From Jeotgalibacillus marinus (GTDB lineage: Bacteria > Bacillota > Bacilli > Bacillales > Jeotgalibacillaceae): a stretch of 64,000 nucleotides of DNA. The notes under the pieces were generated by a model. That model was not told the DNA's origin. It ran no database searches and saw only the letters and a list, made by a program, of their open reading frames with translations. The position numbers and the translations under genes were made by a program. The DNA is taken from positions 104,970 to 168,969 of the forward strand of contig NZ_JBFMIA010000006.1 in assembly GCF_040801915.1 (NCBI RefSeq), read 5' to 3'. This document shows, piece after piece, positions 16,840 to 25,783 of the stretch (positions are counted from its first letter, which is position 1; each line of letters begins with the position of its first letter).

Positions 16840-16870
16840 CACCCCCATTCATCATTCCAATGGGGGTGCA
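16840..16870. terminator. Hairpin at the 3' end of the YhfK-like gene
   Basis: CACCCCCATT and AATGGGGGTG form a perfect 10-bp stem; no T-tract, so the terminator role is tentative. Confidence 0.45.
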
Positions 16871-16872
16871 CG

Positions 16873-17520
16873 TTATAAAGCCTCTAAAGCTTTCTCAATT
16901 TCCGTCTCACCATTCAACATCTCAAATGGTTTACGGTGCAAGCCTTCTACAAGTAACGATTCAACCAAAACAGTCGCTACATCTTCACGTGTGATTGATC
17001 CAGCTATGCTTGAAAGTTTAGTGCTAGCTTTGATTTTTCCTGTTGCAGGTTCGTCCACAAGGGCTCCAGGGCGAACGATTGTATAATTGAGTCCACTGTT
17101 GACTAAGTGTAAGTCAGCAGCATTTTTTGCTTTTAAATAGTGATAAAAGGATTCATTGTCAGCGTAGGCAGAAGGGTTATCTGCACCAACTGAACTTAAA
17201 ATGATAAATCGTTCTACACTTTTTTCTCGTGCATAATCAATGGCTTTTTTCGCACCTAGCTCATCTACAGCTGTCGTTTTATCAGAACCTGTATCAGGTC
17301 CAGAACCTGCTGCGAAAATAACCGCGTTGACATCTTCCATCACATAGTCAAAATCATTTTCAAGATCAGCGATAACCGGACTAGCGCCCAATTTTTTCAT
17401 TGTCGACGCTTGTTCGGTTTTACGTACCATCGCTTTCACAAGATGTTGCTCGCTTTTAGCTAATTTTTCAACAACCATTTTACCAGTTGTTCCATTTGCT
17501 CCAATTACAAGTACGTGCAT
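16873..17520 (-). CDS. NAD(P)-binding epimerase/SDR-type protein (YhfK-like)
   Basis: 215 residues. Rossmann entry VLVIGANGTTGKMVVEKL followed by VIFAAGSGPDTGSDKTTAVD and RFIILSSVGADNP, then YHYLKAKNAADLHLVNSGL (a YxxxK-like pair) and TIVRPGALVDEPATG. This is the atypical short-chain dehydrogenase group of NAD(P)H-binding proteins such as B. subtilis YhfK. Substrate unknown. Single gene, its start preceded by AAAGGTGATG. Confidence 0.85.
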   Translation of the reverse strand: MHVLVIGANGTTGKMVVEKLAKSEQHLVKAMVRKTEQASTMKKLGASPVIADLENDFDYVMEDVNAVIFAAGSGPDTGSDKTTAVDELGAKKAIDYAREKSVERFIILSSVGADNPSAYADNESFYHYLKAKNAADLHLVNSGLNYTIVRPGALVDEPATGKIKASTKLSSIAGSITREDVATVLVESLLVEGLHRKPFEMLNGETEIEKALEAL

Positions 17521-17590
17521 ACGTCATCACCTTTCGAAAATATGCTTTCTTTTACCATACCCGAGTAGCGTTGACTTAAACACAGATCTC

Positions 17591-18586
17591 TTATTCGAAC
17601 ATGGACGTACTGTGCATTGGTTGCACACGTGCTTTTGGATCAATGGAGGCTTTTGCGTTGTTTACAGCCGTAGGTGCTTCACCAAAGCCTGATGCGATCA
17701 GTTTCACTTTTCCATCATACGTACAAATGTCACCAGCAGCGAAAATGCCTGGTATATTCGTTTCCATACGTGAGTTTACAACGATTGAATTTTTTTCAAT
17801 GTCTAGGTTCCAGTTTTTGATTGGACCTAAAGAGGAAACAAATCCATAATTAACAAGCAAATCGTCTAAGTCAATGGTAATGGTTTCTTCTTCGCGACCT
17901 TTTTGGAGAACAAGTGCACTCACTTGATCTTCAATTGATTGATACCCAACTGGCGTGTATGGTGTCATGATGTTCACTGATGAATTCATCAACTGTTCTA
18001 CACTATGCTCGTGTGCGCGGAATTTATCGCGGCGGTGAACGAGTGTGACAGATTTAGCGATTGGTTCAAGCATGAGGGCCCAGTCAACTGCAGAATCGCC
18101 TCCACCACATAGAACGACTTTTCGGCCAGCAAACGCTTTAAGATCGGGAACGAAATAATGAAGGTTTTTGTCTTCAAAATTAGTTAAACCATCAAGATCC
18201 AACTTTCGTGCTTGGAATGCACCGTTACCTGCTGTAATGATAATCGTACGTGTATGATGAATCTCTTGATCGGTTGTTAATGTAAATGTGCCATCTTCAT
18301 GTTTTTCGACATTAGTGACTTCTTGATTTAAGCAAATAGTAGTGTCGAATCGAGACATTTGTTCTTCTAAATTATCAACAAGTTCTTGAGCGCGGACTTT
18401 CGGAAATCCAGCAACATCGTATATATATTTATCCGGATACAAGGTAGACAGCTGTCCACCTAGCTGAGGCAGGCTTTCAATAACTTTAACACTAGCTTGT
18501 CGCATGCCACCATAAAAAGCTGTGAATAGCCCAACCGGTCCGCCCCCGATTACCGTAATGTCATATACTTGTGTATCTTCTTTCAT
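17591..18586 (-). CDS. yumC: Ferredoxin/flavodoxin-NADP+ reductase, thioredoxin reductase-like (YumC)
   Basis: 331 residues. FAD-binding VIGGGPVGLFTAFYGGMRQ and NADPH-binding VVLCGGGDSAVDWALML, with C-terminal IFAAGDICTYDGKVKLIASGFGEA. The thioredoxin-reductase fold is evident but the redox CxxC motif is missing between the domains, which is diagnostic for the FNR2 (YumC) class that reduces ferredoxin or flavodoxin. GGAGGG lies before ATG 18586; the in-frame ATG at the annotated 5' extreme overlaps that site. Confidence 0.93.
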   Translation of the reverse strand: MKEDTQVYDITVIGGGPVGLFTAFYGGMRQASVKVIESLPQLGGQLSTLYPDKYIYDVAGFPKVRAQELVDNLEEQMSRFDTTICLNQEVTNVEKHEDGTFTLTTDQEIHHTRTIIITAGNGAFQARKLDLDGLTNFEDKNLHYFVPDLKAFAGRKVVLCGGGDSAVDWALMLEPIAKSVTLVHRRDKFRAHEHSVEQLMNSSVNIMTPYTPVGYQSIEDQVSALVLQKGREEETITIDLDDLLVNYGFVSSLGPIKNWNLDIEKNSIVVNSRMETNIPGIFAAGDICTYDGKVKLIASGFGEAPTAVNNAKASIDPKARVQPMHSTSMFE

Positions 18587-18960
18587 GCATGATCCCTCCA
18601 ATAAATACGCCCCTTTTTAAGAGGCGAAATTTTCTTTAAATATTGTCCAATTTGAACAATGCTGAATGTATTTTACCATATTCTCATTTCAAACAACTAC
18701 CAAAGGGGCATGTTTGCACATGATTTCAGTCTTTGGAAGAGAAAAAAATGATTGACAAAGTTTTCTGATTTACTACATACATCTTGAAAAAGAGACAAAA
18801 AAGAACTATGCTTGAAGGAGATATGAAATCATGAGCAATTGTATCTTCGAATAAGTTGCTATTCTTGATAGTGAATGTTATCACAAACTTAAGTGATTAG
18901 GGGCTTCGGTGGCGCCTTAAACACCATCGTAATTTTAACGTAAAGGTGGAAGTGATCCAA

Positions 18961-20175
18961 GTGAAGAGACCTACAGTGGTTGTACTAGGAGCAGGATATG
19001 GCGGGTTATCCGTTATTACAAAACTTCAAAAGCTAATTAACGCGGATGAAGCAGACATCGTTTTAGTAAATAAAAACGATTACCATTATGAAACAACGTG
19101 GTTGCATGAAGCATCAGCAGGAACGATGCCTCACGACAAAGTACGTTACGATATTGGCGGCGTATTAAACAAAGGGAAAGTAGACTTTGTGAAGGCTTCT
19201 GTTGAAAACATTGATACAGAGGCACAAAAAGTTATTACAGACCGTGCAGAAATTTCATACGATCATCTGGTAGTTGGACTTGGCTTTGAAGGCGAAACGT
19301 TCGGCATTCCTGGTTTGAAAGAACATGCTTTTTCAATTGCTAATATCAAAGCAGCTCGTCAAATTCGTGAACATATTGAATATCAATTTGCGACATATAG
19401 CTTAGAAGAAGTTAAAGATCCTTCACGCTTAACGATCGTTGTCGGTGGCGCAGGGTTCACTGGAATCGAGTTCTTAGGTGAATTAGGCGAACGTGTTCCT
19501 GAACTATGTGAAGAGTATGATATCGATCCAAAAGCTGTTCGCATTCTTTGTGTAGAAGCGGCGCCAATGGTTCTTCCTGGTTTCGATAAAGAACTTGTTG
19601 ATTACGCAGTTGGTCATTTAGAGAGCAAAGGAATTGAATTCTCAATCGGTACACCAGTTGTAGAAGCAACTCCTGAAGGCGTAAAAATTAAAAAAGGCGA
19701 AGATGTTTTTGAAGAAATCAAATCATCAACGGTTGTTTGGGCTGCTGGTGTTCGTGGTAACTCAATCATCGAAAAAGCTGGTTTTGAAAACATGCGTGCA
19801 CGTGTGAAAGTAGATCCAGATCTTCGTGCTCCTGGTCACAATAATGTCTTTATTGTTGGGGATTGCGCACTTATGATCAATTCTGAAACCGATCGTCCTT
19901 ACCCACCAACAGCACAAATTGCGATGCAACAAGGTGCACACGTTGCACACAATCTTGTCGCATTAATTAAAGGTACAGCGCTTGAACCATTCACGCCTGA
20001 CCTTAAAGGAACAGTTTGTTCACTTGGTGGAAATGAAGCAATCGGAGAAGTATTCGGCCGTAAAATCACAGGTAAACGTGCTGCAATTATGAAAAAAGTA
20101 ATCGATAATCGTGCCCTATTAATCATTGGTGGACCTGGTCTTGTGTTTAAAAAAGGGAAACTAAACATGATATAA
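18961..20175 (+). CDS. yumB: Type II NADH dehydrogenase-like protein YumB
   Basis: 404 residues. VVVLGAGYGGLSVITKL (FAD), KNDYHYETTWLHEASAGTMP, VVGGAGFTGIEFLGEL (NADH) and VFIVGDCALMI with YPPTAQIAMQQG define an NDH-2. Members oxidise NADH and reduce menaquinone at the inner face of the membrane without pumping protons. GTG 18961 after AAAGGTGG aligns with the B. subtilis start. The 360-base spacer upstream carries a tiny frame with its own ribosome site at 18831-18854. Confidence 0.93.
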   Translation: MKRPTVVVLGAGYGGLSVITKLQKLINADEADIVLVNKNDYHYETTWLHEASAGTMPHDKVRYDIGGVLNKGKVDFVKASVENIDTEAQKVITDRAEISYDHLVVGLGFEGETFGIPGLKEHAFSIANIKAARQIREHIEYQFATYSLEEVKDPSRLTIVVGGAGFTGIEFLGELGERVPELCEEYDIDPKAVRILCVEAAPMVLPGFDKELVDYAVGHLESKGIEFSIGTPVVEATPEGVKIKKGEDVFEEIKSSTVVWAAGVRGNSIIEKAGFENMRARVKVDPDLRAPGHNNVFIVGDCALMINSETDRPYPPTAQIAMQQGAHVAHNLVALIKGTALEPFTPDLKGTVCSLGGNEAIGEVFGRKITGKRAAIMKKVIDNRALLIIGGPGLVFKKGKLNMI

Positions 20176-20190
20176 GAGGTATCTCAGGCA

Positions 20191-20223
20191 GAGCAGAGCA
20201 ACTACACATTGCTCTGCTTTTTT
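20191..20223 (+). terminator. Terminator after yumB
   Basis: AGCAGAGCAA and TTGCTCTGCT with a T-run. Confidence 0.8.
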
Positions 20224-20249
20224 CATTATGAAAAAGAGGGGTAGTCATT

Positions 20250-20732
20250 ATGAAACATGGAAAGGTTTGGCTAGCAGTGGCTGGTTTGGTGGAAAACGAA
20301 CGTGGAGAATGGCTCGTTGTAAAAAAGAAGTATGGTGGACTAAAAGGAGTATGGTCACTGCCAGCTGGATTTGTGGAGATGGGGGAGACAGCGGATCAAG
20401 CTGTCCAGCGCGAAGTGTTCGAGGAGACAGGTGTAAAAACTGAGGTTGAGCGTGTAATCGGTATTAGAACCGGTGTAATTAGCAATGAAATAAGTGACAA
20501 CATGATCATTTTTGCATTGACAAGCGTTGTAAGTGAACCAGTCATTACTGTCCAAGAAACCGAAATTCAAGAAGCACAGTGGATTTCAAAAGAGCAGCTA
20601 GAAAAAGGTGAAGGCGTTTCAAAAATGATTCCAAGTATGATCAAAGAGCTACGAACAGAAGGCTTTGTAAAACAACCACTATCAGACCCAGGTAAGCAGT
20701 TTAAGTACACAATGTATCATTTGTTTTTATAA
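20250..20732 (+). CDS. NUDIX hydrolase
   Basis: 160 residues. The Nudix box is complete: GFVEMGETADQAVQREVFEE followed by TG, i.e. G-x5-E-x7-REVxEExG, giving Mg2+-dependent pyrophosphohydrolase potential. The N terminus LAVAGLVENERGEWLVVKKK is a beta-strand typical of the fold. Substrate cannot be inferred. ATG 20250 follows AAAGAGGGGTAG. Confidence 0.9.
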   Translation: MKHGKVWLAVAGLVENERGEWLVVKKKYGGLKGVWSLPAGFVEMGETADQAVQREVFEETGVKTEVERVIGIRTGVISNEISDNMIIFALTSVVSEPVITVQETEIQEAQWISKEQLEKGEGVSKMIPSMIKELRTEGFVKQPLSDPGKQFKYTMYHLFL

Positions 20733-20805
20733 AATCAGATTCATTATCCTGTAAAGTATACTCATAGTTCTAAATTTTCTGATAATTAAAGGAAAACAGA
20801 GAAAA

Positions 20806-20834
20806 GTCCCTATGTATTCGCTTACATGGGGGAT
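20806..20834. promoter_or_regulatory. Hairpin with cre-like palindrome upstream of yuiA
   Basis: TGTATTCGCTTACA (20813-20826) resembles a catabolite response element with one mismatch and lies in the centre of an inverted repeat. It may be an operator for yuiA or just the loop of a terminator for the NUDIX gene. Confidence 0.3.
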
Positions 20835-20917
20835 TTCCGACCTTTTTGACACTTTTCATACTTTAATTATGCGTGCTATAGTTACTCTCAACCACAACTT
20901 GAGAGGGGATGAATCGA

Positions 20918-21040
20918 ATGAAAAAGAAACAGAGACAATCAGATAAATCATGTGATTATTGTGCAGGAAAAGGCTATTTCCAACTACGTCTAGGCGGCTC
21001 AGAAACGTGCCCTTGCTGTGGCGGAACCGGAAAAAAATAG
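20918..21040 (+). CDS. yuiA: YuiA-like small zinc-finger protein
   Basis: 40 residues. Two zinc-binding knuckles of the DnaJ type: SCDYCAGKGYFQ and TCPCCGGTGKK, i.e. CxxCxGxG repeated. This corresponds to YuiA of B. subtilis, immediately before yuiB as here. The likely role is zinc binding or a chaperone-like accessory; not characterised. GAGAGGGG precedes ATG 20918; an in-frame ATG at 20909 overlaps that site. Confidence 0.85.
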   Translation: MKKKQRQSDKSCDYCAGKGYFQLRLGGSETCPCCGGTGKK

Positions 21041-21263
21041 TATAGTCATCTATGAAGTATCCATATAGGTAAAGCCTGGATCATAGTGATTCAGGTTTTT
21101 TCGTGCTGATGAGGACATTTTTAATTTTTAGATGTTCTACAGTTAAACGCTAACCTTCTACAGTGCAGCTCAAATTTGACAGGTACATGAATATTAGATT
21201 GCTAATATTGCACCTCTGCTGCAAATAAGGTAGACTGTTCTAGTGAATGTGGAGGTGGTTTTT

Positions 21264-21581
21264 TTGGATATTGCTCAATTATTGATTTCGATGCTATTAT
21301 TTTTAGTTTTATTTTTCGGCATCGGATTTTTGTTAAATATGCTACTTAGAATGACCTGGATTATGGCACTTATTTATCCAGTCATCACGATTTTAATTGT
21401 GGATGATGTTCGGTTTATCGAGTATTTTCGTTCTCCTGGTGAGTCTTTTGCAGCACTCGGTGATAAATTGACTTCATTAGCTGTTGCAGATCTTTTAATT
21501 TTATCAAGTGGTATGGCAGGTGCAATTGTGGCGGGGCTCGTCATGAAATGGTTACGTGCCAATGGTTACCGAATGTTCTAA
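21264..21581 (+). CDS. yuiB: YuiB family membrane protein
   Basis: 105 residues, the same length as the B. subtilis protein. Three hydrophobic segments: LLISMLLFLVLFFGIGFLLN, TWIMALIYPVITILIVDDV and a C-terminal LILSSGMAGAIVAGLVMKWL. Uncharacterised family. TTG 21264 is chosen because GGAGGTGG precedes it; an upstream in-frame GTG would overlap the ribosome site. Confidence 0.85.
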   Translation: MDIAQLLISMLLFLVLFFGIGFLLNMLLRMTWIMALIYPVITILIVDDVRFIEYFRSPGESFAALGDKLTSLAVADLLILSSGMAGAIVAGLVMKWLRANGYRMF

Positions 21582-21611
21582 AGGCTCCCAGTATACGTGG
21601 AGCTTTTTTTA
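21582..21611 (+). terminator. Terminator after yuiB
   Basis: AAGGCTCC and GGAGCTTT with a T7 run. Confidence 0.8.
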
Positions 21612-21825
21612 TTGTCCGTGTATACTGATTTTTTAGTGATACTTACCGTTCGCCTAAAAAATCTTATTTCTCTAAAAATGGAAAACCATAATCTTGTTTT
21701 ACAAAAATAAGCTTGATAAATTTTCAGTTTGTCATCGTTCACCTTGAAATTTAGATCACATGTACAATCAGGCATATTTGTTCTCATCCCTAAATAAACT
21801 GAAAAAAAGAGAGGAGAATGTTCTG

Positions 21826-22482
21826 ATGGAATTAGCTTTAATAATAATTGGGTTTATCTTTTTAGTTGTTATCGCTTTATTTGCTTTACTAACTCTTGGA
21901 CTATCTTTTAAAAAGGAAAATTGTATTTGTTGCCTCGCTGGAGGTATTTTGCTTGGGGTCACCGCCATCGCAATTGGTGTATTTGATTTTGTTATATTCT
22001 TTGCAGATCAGGCGTTAGTACCCATATTCACAAATATAATAGCGGTTGTTTTTCTTCTTATCGCTCTATTTTTATCGCTGCTTATACTATTATCCACGAA
22101 AAAGAAAAGAGAATTTTGTTGTCTTGGTAGTGGGATTGCTCTAACAGGCATAGGAATTGGAACCGGGATAATCATAGCAGTGGTCACCTCACTCGATTTC
22201 CCTGCCGATCTGATGATTGCTCTCATTTTGTCGATCATTACATTAGCTGTTATCATAATTGTTGCTTTCGTCGTCGTCCTTCTTTCTCTTAAAAAATGTA
22301 CGGAACTTTGTTGCCTTGGAGGCATCTTTGCTTTGTTGGGCGTTGTAACGGGATTGCCTCTAGCGGGAGGATTTGCATCTTCAGATTTTGAACTCGCTGT
22401 AGTAGGTGGGAGTCTGATAGGATTTGTAATAATATTGGGTATATTAGCTTTTTTGGCCACAAAAAGTACTAAAAAGGAATAA
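21826..22482 (+). CDS. Multi-helix membrane protein with three CC-L-[GA] modules
   Basis: 218 residues, not recognised. Three tandem modules each contain a hydrophobic helix, a basic turn with a cysteine cluster, then a Gly-rich helix: LSFKKENCICCLAGGILLG, STKKKREFCCLGSGIALTG and SLKKCTELCCLGGIFALLG. Six to seven helices are predicted. The Cys motif is the same type as in the single-module proteins at 2968-3225 and 49696-49959, suggesting internal triplication. ATG 21826 follows GAGGAGAATG. It occupies the interval between yuiB and yuiD where B. subtilis has yuiC, so it is likely accessory. Function unknown. Confidence 0.7.
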   Translation: MELALIIIGFIFLVVIALFALLTLGLSFKKENCICCLAGGILLGVTAIAIGVFDFVIFFADQALVPIFTNIIAVVFLLIALFLSLLILLSTKKKREFCCLGSGIALTGIGIGTGIIIAVVTSLDFPADLMIALILSIITLAVIIIVAFVVVLLSLKKCTELCCLGGIFALLGVVTGLPLAGGFASSDFELAVVGGSLIGFVIILGILAFLATKSTKKE

Positions 22483-22516
22483 CAGTTAGTAAGGGTCAAC
22501 CTTACTGAAAAAATCA

Positions 22517-22562
22517 GAAGAGAGCTGGAGGTATCTCGATGAAACCTGCCTCCAGCTCTTCT
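22517..22562 (+). terminator. Hairpin after the CCLG membrane protein
   Basis: AGAGCTGGAGG and CCTCCAGCTCT with an 17-base loop; weak T content after it. Confidence 0.5.
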
Positions 22563-22597
22563 ACAATCTAAACATGGTAGATGAATAATGGATAATT

Positions 22598-22641
22598 AAA
22601 AATAGCGGAGCGTGTCAAATAGACGCACTTCGCTATTTTTG
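22598..22641. terminator. Bidirectional terminator before the BtuF-like gene end
   Basis: AAAAATAGCG and CGCTATTTTT with internal GCGTGTC/GACGC pairing. The T-run is present on both strands, so it can end the BtuF-like transcript. Confidence 0.75.
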
Positions 22642-23451
22642 TCTAGTTTGAAATAATTTGGGTAACTGGATATCTTCATAAGCTTCGGGGTGAAGGATAT
22701 TGCCAAGCGTCCAAATCCCTTCAAGTAACCTTGGGGATGGTCGACAATAAAGTGCTTCTTCTAAAATGTGAACTCGATTTTGTATAATTGCATCCAACTT
22801 AAGCCAGTTCGGCCGCTTTTTTAAAATCTGAGGTTTGATTTTTTCTTTTTGTACTCCTACCCACGCTAGGCAAATGTGCTCAGGGTTTCGATTGTATACA
22901 TCTATCCAATCTGTTTGAACACTAGCAAGGTCTACATCTTTAAAAACATTTCTTCCCCCAGCAAGCTCACTCACTTCAGTTAGCCAGTTGATTGAGCCTG
23001 GGGTAAATATTGGCTTAGGCCACCATTCCCAGTAGAGCGTTGGCTTATTCTTGATTTCTTTTGAAGCTAAATGAAACTTTGACAATACGGCTTTATAAGT
23101 AGTAAGTGTCTTTTCAGCATGTTCCTCGTACCCAACAGCTTTTCCAAGGGTAAGTAAGTCTTCGCCAATTTCTTGTAAGCTTTGAGGGTTCAAAATAATA
23201 TGTGGGATGTTACGTTTAACAAGTTGTTCAATATTTTTTTCCATACCAGGAACGCTAAGCGACGCTAAAACAAGATCGGGCTTCAATTTTTCTAAAAGAT
23301 CCATATCAATTGATAAGTCTGGGCCAAGTCGTGGTAAATGACGAATGGATGCTGGCCAATCCGAATAATCATCAATACCAATAAGAAAATGCGTTAACCC
23401 TAAATAATGAACCAATTCAGTATTGCTCGGGCAAATTGAAACGAGCTTCAA
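22633..23451 (-). CDS. BtuF/FhuD-like cobalamin or siderophore-binding fold protein, without signal peptide
   Basis: 272 residues. LVSICPSNTELVHYLGLTHF then LIGIDDYSDWP, LKPDLVLASLSVPGMEKNIEQL and LAGGRNVF follow the BtuF-type class III substrate-binding domain order. Unusually the protein starts directly with the first strand of the domain, with no signal peptide or lipobox, so it should be cytoplasmic. No permease or ATPase gene is adjacent. TTG 23451 is preceded by AAAGGGG. A cytoplasmic ligand-binding or chaperone role is an inference; ligand unknown. Confidence 0.8.
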   Translation of the reverse strand: MKLVSICPSNTELVHYLGLTHFLIGIDDYSDWPASIRHLPRLGPDLSIDMDLLEKLKPDLVLASLSVPGMEKNIEQLVKRNIPHIILNPQSLQEIGEDLLTLGKAVGYEEHAEKTLTTYKAVLSKFHLASKEIKNKPTLYWEWWPKPIFTPGSINWLTEVSELAGGRNVFKDVDLASVQTDWIDVYNRNPEHICLAWVGVQKEKIKPQILKKRPNWLKLDAIIQNRVHILEEALYCRPSPRLLEGIWTLGNILHPEAYEDIQLPKLFQTRQK

Positions 23452-23483
23452 GAATGAAAACCCCTTTCTCTGTTAAACACGTT

Positions 23484-23954
23484 TTAAAAATATTGGATGA
23501 TCAGCGTTAAAATGACTCCTGTCACCCCTCCGAAAAATACTTCAATGGGCTTGTGGCCTAACAGTGTTTTTAATTCTTTTCGCTTTTCTTCATCGTCTTT
23601 ATTCGTCCAACCTTTTGCTTCATTTACAAATGTATTGAAATCTTTCATTAGTTGATTGATGACTGCTGCTTGCTCTCCAGCTTGAAATCGCACGCCTGTC
23701 GCATCAAACATTGTAATGATAGCAAAAACGGTAGCAAGGGCGAACACAGGAGAGGATAATCCGCTTTCCAGTCCAATCCCAGTTGCAAGTGCTGTAACAG
23801 CTGCTGAGTGTGAACTTGGCATTCCACCTGTCGACGTAACGAGTGACCAGTCAATTTTTCTTGTTACAATAAATTGAATGGGTACTTTGACCACTTGGGT
23901 AAATAAAATAGCGAAAATCGATGCCCAAAGAGGAAAATTTGTGAAAAGTTCCAT
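23484..23954 (-). CDS. yuiD: Divergent PAP2 family membrane protein YuiD (DUF212)
   Basis: 156 residues with about four membrane segments. WSLVTSTGGMPSSHSAAVTA and late LLGHKPIEVFFGGVTGV are the SSH-containing and GHxPxEV motifs of the DUF212 family, related to acid phosphatase/vanadium haloperoxidase (PAP2) proteins. Possible lipid phosphate phosphatase. It lies upstream of the BtuF-like gene by 32 bases, probably in one transcript, divergent from pepA. Confidence 0.92.
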   Translation of the reverse strand: MELFTNFPLWASIFAILFTQVVKVPIQFIVTRKIDWSLVTSTGGMPSSHSAAVTALATGIGLESGLSSPVFALATVFAIITMFDATGVRFQAGEQAAVINQLMKDFNTFVNEAKGWTNKDDEEKRKELKTLLGHKPIEVFFGGVTGVILTLIIQYF

Positions 23955-24102
23955 AAGTGACTGCCCCCTTTCTTATGGCATAAAATGGACATTATTTTCT
24001 GTCATTATATCATACATCGTTGACTCAAAACGGTGAGTGAATACATCATATATCGTAATATTTTTTTTTTTCTGTATAATGAAATATGGAGGTGTTTTTT
24101 AG

Positions 24103-25608
24103 ATGAAATGGACTATACATAACGAAGATGCATTACAACAAACACATGATTGTCTCGTTGTGGGGCTGTGGAATAAACCATCTAAGTTCGAAGGACTGTT
24201 AGGAGATTTAAATGGTCAATTTGATGGAGAATTAACGTCACTCGTCAAAGAGGGAGATCTGTCATCAAAAGTAAAAACCGTAACAAAAATCCCGTCATTA
24301 GGGAGAAGCAAAGCAAAACGTATCATCTTTGTTGGGTTAGGAAGAGAGAAAGATTTAACATTTGATGCTTTACGTGAAAGCTTTGGTGTGGCAGGTAAGC
24401 TTATAAAGAAAAGCCGCTTTAAGAATATTTCAATTGCGCTTGATACGTTTACTACAGATCGCATTGAAGCAACAGATGTGGCACACGCGTTAACGGAAAG
24501 CATCATTCTTTCTACTTACGCATTTGAAGGTTATCGTCAAAAATCAAATGTACCAGAAGTGAACATTGAGTCGCTTGCTGTTTACACGGATATAGATAAA
24601 AAAGAAATAAATGCAGCACTAGAAGTGGGACAAGCGTTAGGTGAAGGGACAAACACAGCTCGTACGCTTGTTAATATGCCTTCAAATCTATTAACACCAA
24701 CTAAAATGGCTGATTATGCACAAGAGCTTGCTGATAGATATGGTTTTGAAGCTGAAATTCTCGGTCTTGAGGAAATGCAATCGATTGGCATGGGTGCGTT
24801 GCTTGCCGTCAATCAAGGATCTTCTGAGCAACCAAGAATGATTGTTTTAAAGCACAAAGGAAGAGAAGAATGGACCGATGTTCTTGGTCTAGTCGGTAAA
24901 GGAATCACATTTGATACAGGTGGTTACTCTATTAAACCAAAAGATGGAATTGTTGGCATGAAAGCAGATATGGGCGGAGCGGCTGCTGTTCTCGGTACAA
25001 TGGAGATCATCGGAAAACTACAGCCAGAGCAAAATGTAGTCGCGGTCATCCCAGCGAGTGATAACATGGTCAGTTCGACTGCATTTAAACCAGATGATGT
25101 GATCACTTCTCTAAGTGGAAAAACGATAGAGATATTAAATACAGACGCGGAAGGACGCTTGGCTTTAGCAGACGGCGTTACGTATGCTAAACAGCATGGA
25201 GCAAACTATATCGTGGACGTAGCAACGCTCACAGGTGGTGTGATCGTGGCGTTAGGGCTTGATAAAACGGGTGCTTTAACAAACAATGAAGAATTATTTG
25301 AACAGGTGCTTGAAGCGTCAGCAGAAGCTGGGGAATTCATCTGGCAGCTTCCATATACAGAAGGCGATAAGAAACGCGTGCGCAAAAGCCCGGTAGCTGA
25401 CCTGAACAATTCACCAGGTCGCGACGGACACGCACTCTTTGCTGGAGCATTTATTGGTGAGTTTACTGAAGGAACACCATGGGTGCACCTAGACATAGCA
25501 GGAACTGCAACAACCAAATCAGCGCACAACTTAGGACCAGCTGGAGCAACAGGTGCCATGACGCGTACTCTTGCACTTTTTGTTGAACAATTTTCACCTA
25601 ATAAATAG
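24103..25608 (+). CDS. pepA: Leucyl aminopeptidase (M17), PepA
   Basis: 501 residues. Cytosolic di-zinc exopeptidase. The C-terminal catalytic half shows GKGITFDTGGYSIKP (Lys and Asp ligands), KADMGGAAAVLG, and the family signature NTDAEGRL at about residue 346, followed by LTGGVIVALG and SPGRDGHALFAGAF. Active site is complete. Corresponds to yuiE in the B. subtilis order yuiD-yuiE-yuiF. ATG 24103 after GGAGGTG. Confidence 0.95.
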   Translation: MKWTIHNEDALQQTHDCLVVGLWNKPSKFEGLLGDLNGQFDGELTSLVKEGDLSSKVKTVTKIPSLGRSKAKRIIFVGLGREKDLTFDALRESFGVAGKLIKKSRFKNISIALDTFTTDRIEATDVAHALTESIILSTYAFEGYRQKSNVPEVNIESLAVYTDIDKKEINAALEVGQALGEGTNTARTLVNMPSNLLTPTKMADYAQELADRYGFEAEILGLEEMQSIGMGALLAVNQGSSEQPRMIVLKHKGREEWTDVLGLVGKGITFDTGGYSIKPKDGIVGMKADMGGAAAVLGTMEIIGKLQPEQNVVAVIPASDNMVSSTAFKPDDVITSLSGKTIEILNTDAEGRLALADGVTYAKQHGANYIVDVATLTGGVIVALGLDKTGALTNNEELFEQVLEASAEAGEFIWQLPYTEGDKKRVRKSPVADLNNSPGRDGHALFAGAFIGEFTEGTPWVHLDIAGTATTKSAHNLGPAGATGAMTRTLALFVEQFSPNK

Positions 25609-25674
25609 AACAATTGATGTTTCGAACTTTTGATATAACGAACAATAAAGTGGAAACTATAAGATCGTAAAATT

Positions 25675-25705
25675 GACTGCCCAAGAGATTGGCGGTCTAT
25701 TTTTC
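25675..25705 (+). terminator. Terminator after pepA
   Basis: GACTGCCCAA and TTGGCGGTC with a four-base loop, then TATTTTTC. Confidence 0.75.
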
Positions 25706-25783
25706 TTTCATCCAATGATGGGGATAGAAGCCCTGTAATAAAAAAGTAAAGGCCGATTTCGTATACCTTTCTTAACCATACTA

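Noticed and set aside
22008..22499. 163-codon open frame on the minus strand opposite the three-module membrane protein
   Set aside because: It mirrors the hydrophobic gene codon by codon, is rich in Pro, Thr and Arg as expected for an antisense shadow, and lacks a ribosome site.
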